DNA of 9,032 nucleotides from Deltaproteobacteria bacterium (GTDB taxonomy: Bacteria > Desulfobacterota > Desulfobulbia > Desulfobulbales > UBA5123): assembly GCA_021788685.1 (NCBI GenBank), contig JAJYKH010000089.1, forward strand, positions 1-9,032, in the 5' to 3' direction. Positions 5,221 through 9,032 of the stretch are shown one piece after another. The first letter of the stretch is position 1. Every line of letters starts with the position of its first letter. Made by a program: the position numbers and the translations under genes. Below the pieces are notes generated by a model. It was given only the letters and a program-made list of their open reading frames with translations. It did not search any database and was not told the DNA's origin.

Positions 5221-6942
5221 TCAGGACTGGTTCCGGAATTTCCGCAAGTCTTCGTCCGTCCAGGAGAAGTCGCCGGCCACCGGATCGCGCTGCAGGAGCT
5301 CGTCCCAGGCGATCCGCACCTGGACCAGCGGGTCCACGAAGTCGGCGTGGATCAGGTTCTTCTGCCGGAGATTGGTGAGGAAATCGATCCGGGTCTGCAT
5401 CCGGCTCACGAAGCGGGCCACGTAGGCAGGGTCACTGCTGATCCGGGGGGAATACGTCTTGTCGTAGCTCTCGCCCAGCACCCCTTTCTTCACCAGGGAG
5501 ACCATCTTGCCCGGGATGATCCGCCAGGGGACAAATTCCAGCTCGCCGCCGGTCAGCTTGGGCAGGAGGACGTCCCGGCTCAGGGGCAGCGGGATGTCCT
5601 CGCCCATGAAGTCGCCAGTGTTGAGGACCACGGTGACCGGCTGGAACAGCTCCAGGAAAAGCTGGAACATCCGGCACTCGGTGTTGAGCCGCCAGGCCCG
5701 GAACGGCTGGGCAAAGGGCTCGATCACGAGGGCGAACTGCTCGTCCAGGGTCTTGAGGGCCTCGGCCAGCGACCGCTTGGTCATGAGCGAGGCGCCGAAG
5801 GCCACGAACAGGGCCGGATCGTTGATGAGGGAAACCGGCGGCAGGGTGTCGTCCTTCATCACCAGGCTCACCACGTCCACCCGGTCGTAGCCGGGGACCG
5901 CGTTGTCCGGCGGCTCCTGGATCACCCGGCCGTTGGGCACCAGCCGGTCGCCCGTCACCACGTCGATCCGGCCGTCCACCTCCGCCAGCCCCATGTTGAA
6001 GAAGATCATGCCGCGCCGGGTGGCCTCGTCGTCCATCTCGTCGTTGTCGGTCTTGTTGAAGAAGGTGGGCTCCAGGACGATCACCCGGCCGGTCACCATG
6101 CTGACCACGAAGGCGTCGTCGTGGGCGATGCTTGCCGCCTTGGCCGAGAGCGACGACTTGCCCGAGCCGGAAAGGGCAATGGTCACCACCTTTTTGCCGT
6201 TGATATCGCAGATCGAGCCGTGGATGGGCAGGAAGCGCGGGACCCCGGTGCCGGGGATCCGCTCGGAGATGGCAGTGTGCCAGACCAGGGTGAGGAACCC
6301 CTTCTTGATCTCGCCGAAATAGGGCAGTCCCAGGACGAAGGCGGTCTTGGCCTCCCGGTCGATGATCACCAGCCCCTTCTCGTAGTCGGGGTGGCGCCAG
6401 TCCGGATCGTAGATCATGAGGAGATCCGGGACGTCGAGCGGCCGGCTGGCCGCGTAGAGCTCCCGGTGGGAGTCGTCCGCCAGGGCCTGGAAGTTGAGGA
6501 GGAACGAGAGGGCGGCCACCGGGTAATCCTTGTTGCCCACATAGCGGAGCCCCACGCAGAATTCCCCGTCCAGGCCGGCATAGGCCCGGGCGCCGATCGT
6601 CCCCTTGGCCTGCACCGCCAGCGCCGCCTCCCGGGCGATGGTGGCGAGCTGCTTCTGGGCCTCCTTGTCCGCCTCGTGCCAGAACCGCCGGGCCGCCGCG
6701 GTCCGGCCCACCGGGTTGCGGTGGTTCCAGACCAGCTGCCGGGTCCCGGGCCGGAAGCCGTATTTCCCGGGATTGCGCATGCTGCGGCCCAGGGGGACCA
6801 CGTTCTCCTGCCCCACGGCCAGGTCGTACAGCTCCTGGGGCCGGTCGACGGCGGCGTGATTCCTGGCCAGCACCTGGAGGGCGGCCAGGCGCAGCGGGCT
6901 GGCAAAACGGATGGTTTCCTCGTGCAGGTCGATGGTGGCCAT
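5221..6942 (-). CDS. Divergent ATP-type phosphoenolpyruvate carboxykinase-like protein
   Basis: The 573-residue product resembles ATP-dependent PEP carboxykinase, which interconverts oxaloacetate + ATP and PEP + CO2 + ADP in the cytoplasm. GEIKKG (210-215) matches the metal-binding lysine motif, IHGS puts a histidine at 241 where the enzyme has its metal-ligand His, the P-loop is ALSGSGKSSLS (256-266) for the usual GLSGTGKTTLS, and HDD (274-276) matches the conserved Asp pair. EPTFFNKT (291-298) and LPPVSLI (367-373) also align with family landmarks. Spacing between H241, K262 and D275 is close to that of the E. coli enzyme. Outside these motifs the sequence differs strongly and it is longer than the usual 530-540 residues, so another substrate or a kinase-like role is possible. 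Start ATG 6942 has AAGGAGGG five bases upstream; the upstream ATG at 7056 does not. Confidence 0.8.
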   Translation of the reverse strand: MATIDLHEETIRFASPLRLAALQVLARNHAAVDRPQELYDLAVGQENVVPLGRSMRNPGKYGFRPGTRQLVWNHRNPVGRTAAARRFWHEADKEAQKQLATIAREAALAVQAKGTIGARAYAGLDGEFCVGLRYVGNKDYPVAALSFLLNFQALADDSHRELYAASRPLDVPDLLMIYDPDWRHPDYEKGLVIIDREAKTAFVLGLPYFGEIKKGFLTLVWHTAISERIPGTGVPRFLPIHGSICDINGKKVVTIALSGSGKSSLSAKAASIAHDDAFVVSMVTGRVIVLEPTFFNKTDNDEMDDEATRRGMIFFNMGLAEVDGRIDVVTGDRLVPNGRVIQEPPDNAVPGYDRVDVVSLVMKDDTLPPVSLINDPALFVAFGASLMTKRSLAEALKTLDEQFALVIEPFAQPFRAWRLNTECRMFQLFLELFQPVTVVLNTGDFMGEDIPLPLSRDVLLPKLTGGELEFVPWRIIPGKMVSLVKKGVLGESYDKTYSPRISSDPAYVARFVSRMQTRIDFLTNLRQKNLIHADFVDPLVQVRIAWDELLQRDPVAGDFSWTDEDLRKFRNQS

Positions 6943-6947
6943 GGCAT

Positions 6948-6955
6948 CCCTCCTT
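6948..6955 (-). promoter_or_regulatory. Ribosome binding site of the PEP carboxykinase-like gene
   Basis: On the minus strand AAGGAGGG lies five bases before the ATG at 6942. It selects this start over a 38-codon longer reading whose extra N-terminus is arginine- and alanine-rich and unlike the family. Confidence 0.8.
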
Positions 6956-7027
6956 CTTGGCTGATGAAAGGCGGCAGGGGAAGTCCGCCCGGAAAAACTG
7001 GCGCGCCGGCGAGAGGCGGCAGCCCGG

Positions 7028-7056
7028 AGACTAGCAAGGAAAACGGGCCACGACAA
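7028..7056 (-). promoter_or_regulatory. Candidate promoter for the PEP carboxykinase-like gene
   Basis: On the minus strand TTGTCG (7056-7051), 17 bases, then TAGTCT (7033-7028) within GCTAGTCT. The leader would be about 80 bases. The surrounding 6943-7185 is non-coding, so the gene probably has its own promoter rather than being read only from the sulfotransferase gene. The match to consensus is partial. Confidence 0.35.
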
Positions 7057-7185
7057 GCACGAAGAAACAAGGATTTGGAAGATGCAGCCATTCCGGGGGG
7101 ATGTGGCCGGCCAGCGGCATGGGCGGCATGAGTGAAAGGAGACGTGAGGAAACGCCCGATCAAGTTGGCCTGGGAAAGGAGGACC

Positions 7186-8346
7186 TCACGGGGCGACACC
7201 CCCCCCAAGGCCCAGGCGGTGGGCGGTATCCGAGGTGCAGCGGTCGATGGTCGCCAGGTCCTCGCCGGAAAAGAACGCCGGCCGCTGCAGGGACGGCGGC
7301 CGGACCATGGCCGCGGTCTCGCGGCGGAGGTCCGCCCCGGGGGTGAGCCCGCAATGGGCGAACAGGGCGGCCACCGTGGCGGCCGGGGTCCGACGGAATT
7401 CTTCGTGGCGCACCAGCAGGACCGCGGAGCGGAGCTGCGGGTCGGCTGCCAGCCGCCCGGCCAGGTGGTCGTGGAGATGCGCCCAGTAGCGGGCCCAGCC
7501 CTCCACCTCCGCGCCGCGCTCCCAGAGCTCGACGATGTGCGCCACCTCCTCCGAATCCCCGGCATTCACCGGCCGGCGATCCAGGCCGAGCTCGAAATGG
7601 CCCACCCGCCGCAGGTGGGCCCGGGCGCGCGGGTGGCGCCGCTGCCCTGCGCAGAAGCGGCGGTGCTGCCGCATCAGCGAGGCCACGTGCCAGACCGGCT
7701 CCCGCACCGGGATCACGAACCGGGCATCCGGGAAGAGCTTCCGGAGATAGCCGAGGCGGGTGAGATTGTAGTTGCCCTTGGCCAGGTAGCGGGTTCCGCC
7801 GCGGACCAGCAGCAGCTTGCGGATGTGGTCCCGGTAGAAGGTCTCGAACTCCGGATGGTCGGTGTCGCCGTCCAGCACGGCCGGGGTGCGCGGGTCGTGG
7901 AGGTCCGGAAAGAACGCCATCCACAGGACCTCTTCGAACGCCTCGGGGCTTTCGGGCGTAACCAGGATGCCGTCCCCGTGGGCGCGCTCGACGGCGCGGG
8001 CCTTGGGCCGCGGCGTGCGCTCCAGGTAGCGGCTCCACAGATAAGGGATGAAGAGCAGCGGGTCGTCGCGGTAGCGGTGGGTGGCGGTATCGGAATGGCG
8101 GGCGAGGATTTCCAGCAGCAGCGTGCTGCCCGAACGGGCCAGGCCGGTGACGTAGATCGGCCGGCGGATCGGGATGGCCCGCAGCCGGTCGGCCAGGAGA
8201 CCGGTTTCCCGGTCGCCCAGCCACTTCCAGAACCCTGGACAGCGGCTGACCAGGCCTCCCAGATAGTGGAGCCAGGGCTCCACCCGGAACCTGTCGGCCG
8301 GGTCGCCTGCCGGTCCGGCCCCGGCTGCTGGCGGCACGAGGCTCAT
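7186..8346 (-). CDS. Sulfotransferase family protein
   Basis: The 386-residue product is a PAPS-dependent sulfotransferase, a family that moves sulfate from 3'-phosphoadenosine 5'-phosphosulfate to hydroxyl or amino groups of carbohydrates, lipids or peptides. The 5'-phosphosulfate loop is VTGLARSGSTLLLEIL (66-81), and the 3'-phosphate motif is FVIPVREPVWHVASL (210-224), with R215 and S223 in the canonical eight-residue spacing. No signal peptide or membrane segment is seen, so it is probably cytoplasmic. The acceptor cannot be told from sequence. The ATG at 8346 overlaps the stop of the upstream membrane-protein gene (ATGA), pointing to translational coupling; no independent Shine-Dalgarno is obvious. 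The frame is open further upstream, but that part is a shadow of the membrane-protein gene. Confidence 0.88.
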   Translation of the reverse strand: MSLVPPAAGAGPAGDPADRFRVEPWLHYLGGLVSRCPGFWKWLGDRETGLLADRLRAIPIRRPIYVTGLARSGSTLLLEILARHSDTATHRYRDDPLLFIPYLWSRYLERTPRPKARAVERAHGDGILVTPESPEAFEEVLWMAFFPDLHDPRTPAVLDGDTDHPEFETFYRDHIRKLLLVRGGTRYLAKGNYNLTRLGYLRKLFPDARFVIPVREPVWHVASLMRQHRRFCAGQRRHPRARAHLRRVGHFELGLDRRPVNAGDSEEVAHIVELWERGAEVEGWARYWAHLHDHLAGRLAADPQLRSAVLLVRHEEFRRTPAATVAALFAHCGLTPGADLRRETAAMVRPPSLQRPAFFSGEDLATIDRCTSDTAHRLGLGGGVAP

Positions 8347-9032
8347 TTGATTTTTAAGGCCGCCTTCAGGGCCACGGAGACAAACAGGAGCGGAACGAAG
8401 AAAACGATTTCCCATGTCCGCATCCAGGCAGGCCCGAACGGCAGCATTTCCCGCCGGGGCAGGGAGGCCGAGACGTGGTCCACGGCGGCCCGGCCGTCCA
8501 GGTAGCCGGCGGGGTTGCCCATCAGCAGGTTCCACCAGCGTTTTTTTTGGATGACCGGCACCGGGGCGTGGAGGGCCACCTCGGCCACCGTCCGGCCCTT
8601 GCCGTCGCTCACCAGAATACGCGGCGCCTTTCGGGCGTGGGCCGGCGGCTCGATCCAGAGCGCATGAAACTGCGGGGGCTCGGCCCAGACGGCCGGCGCC
8701 TGCCCGGCGGGCGGATAAGTGTATCCGTAGGAGGTGGAAAGCCAGCTCAGCAGGAACAGCAGCGGGAGGGAGGCGGCCATGGCCGGCCATCCCACCCGGA
8801 CCACTTGGCGGAAGGAAGCCCGCAGCAAGCTGCGCATCACCGGCCAGGCCTCCTCCATCTCCCCCTCGAAGCCGTTCAGGAATTTCCGGGCGGTTTCGAT
8901 CCGGCGCCGGCCGGCTTCGATGGCCGCCTGATCGGAAAAGTGCCGGTACAGCAGCATGGAAATCGAGCCGCCCACCGCCCCCCAGGCGACGAGCCGCAGC
9001 CAGGGTGGCAGGACCCCGTCCGCCCAACGGTC
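8343..9032 (-). CDS. EMC3/TMCO1-like (DUF106, Oxa1 superfamily) membrane protein, 5' end missing
   Basis: The frame is open to the window edge, so the start is to the right; 229 residues are visible. Counting from the edge, a hydrophobic segment (about 11-29) ends in SMLLYRHF, followed by a charged, probably helical stretch (33-76, DQAAIEAGRRRIETARKF), a second hydrophobic segment GWPAMAASLPLLFLLSWLST (81-100), a loop of about 105 residues, and a third segment TWEIVFFVPLLFVSVAL (206-222) ending in lysines. Helix, coiled stretch, helix with a 'P.LLFLLSWL' pattern, last helix: this is the plan of DUF106/EMC3 proteins, relatives of YidC/Oxa1 insertases that help place membrane proteins. The long loop between helices two and three is larger than usual. 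The assignment is by pattern, not by search. The gene overlaps the sulfotransferase start by four bases. Confidence 0.6.
   Translation of the reverse strand, partial: DRWADGVLPPWLRLVAWGAVGGSISMLLYRHFSDQAAIEAGRRRIETARKFLNGFEGEMEEAWPVMRSLLRASFRQVVRVGWPAMAASLPLLFLLSWLSTSYGYTYPPAGQAPAVWAEPPQFHALWIEPPAHARKAPRILVSDGKGRTVAEVALHAPVPVIQKKRWWNLLMGNPAGYLDGRAAVDHVSASLPRREMLPFGPAWMRTWEIVFFVPLLFVSVALKAALKIK

Noticed and set aside
5347..7131. A 594-codon ORF on the plus strand opposite the PEPCK-like gene
   Set aside because: Its product is a low-complexity His/Gly/Pro/Arg-rich string, typical of the antisense frame of a GC-rich gene, and it has no recognisable domain, while the minus strand codes a clear enzyme with a ribosome binding site.
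7132..8505. A 457-codon ORF on the plus strand opposite the sulfotransferase
   Set aside because: It crosses two real genes on the other strand, lacks motifs, and has the composition of an antisense shadow.

Overview
The window is GC-rich bacterial DNA with densely packed genes on both strands, clear AGGAGG-type ribosome binding sites and long chance ORFs opposite real genes. The gene mix (a stand-alone TrpB2, an ATP-type PEP carboxykinase relative, a sulfotransferase, a PQQ-type beta-propeller protein) and a dispersed repeat with TTTTTGCGAG ends suggest a Gram-negative of the Desulfobacterota / former deltaproteobacterial kind. That placement is inference only; no rRNA or tRNA gene is present.

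Layout: 1-827 (+) is the 3' end of a quinoprotein-like beta-propeller protein. 1049-1702 (+) is a small NADP-binding oxidoreductase of the F420-dependent NADP reductase family, with a good promoter and ribosome binding site. 1703-1963 is a convergent intergenic stretch with two hairpins and one copy of a dispersed repeat. 1964-3310 (-) is TrpB2, a stand-alone tryptophan synthase beta subunit. 3311-3886 is a 576-base gap with a long TrpB2 leader, a G-rich repeat patch, a candidate promoter and a second repeat copy. 3887-5065 (+) is an AAA ATPase with a DUF4143 C-terminus. 5092-5220 (-) is the C-terminal remnant of a RelE/ParE-type toxin, in the same frame as, and directly behind, the stop codon of 5221-6942 (-), a divergent ATP-type PEP carockykinase-like (PEP carboxykinase-like) gene. 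7186-8346 (-) is a sulfotransferase, overlapped by the stop of 8343-9032 (-), a membrane protein resembling the EMC3/TMCO1 (DUF106) branch of the Oxa1/YidC superfamily, which runs off the right edge.

The window does not form one pathway. The membrane protein and sulfotransferase form a translationally coupled pair. TrpB2, the PEP carboxykinase relative and the oxidoreductase look like separate single-gene metabolic units. The stretch 3480-5220 (repeat, ATPase, toxin fragment) looks like a small accessory insertion between metabolic genes. The most interesting signals are the bacterial EMC3-like/sulfotransferase pair, the PEP carboxykinase relative that keeps its catalytic residues despite high divergence, and the palindromic element forming the leader of the ATPase gene. 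No CRISPR array, complete insertion sequence or RNA gene was seen.
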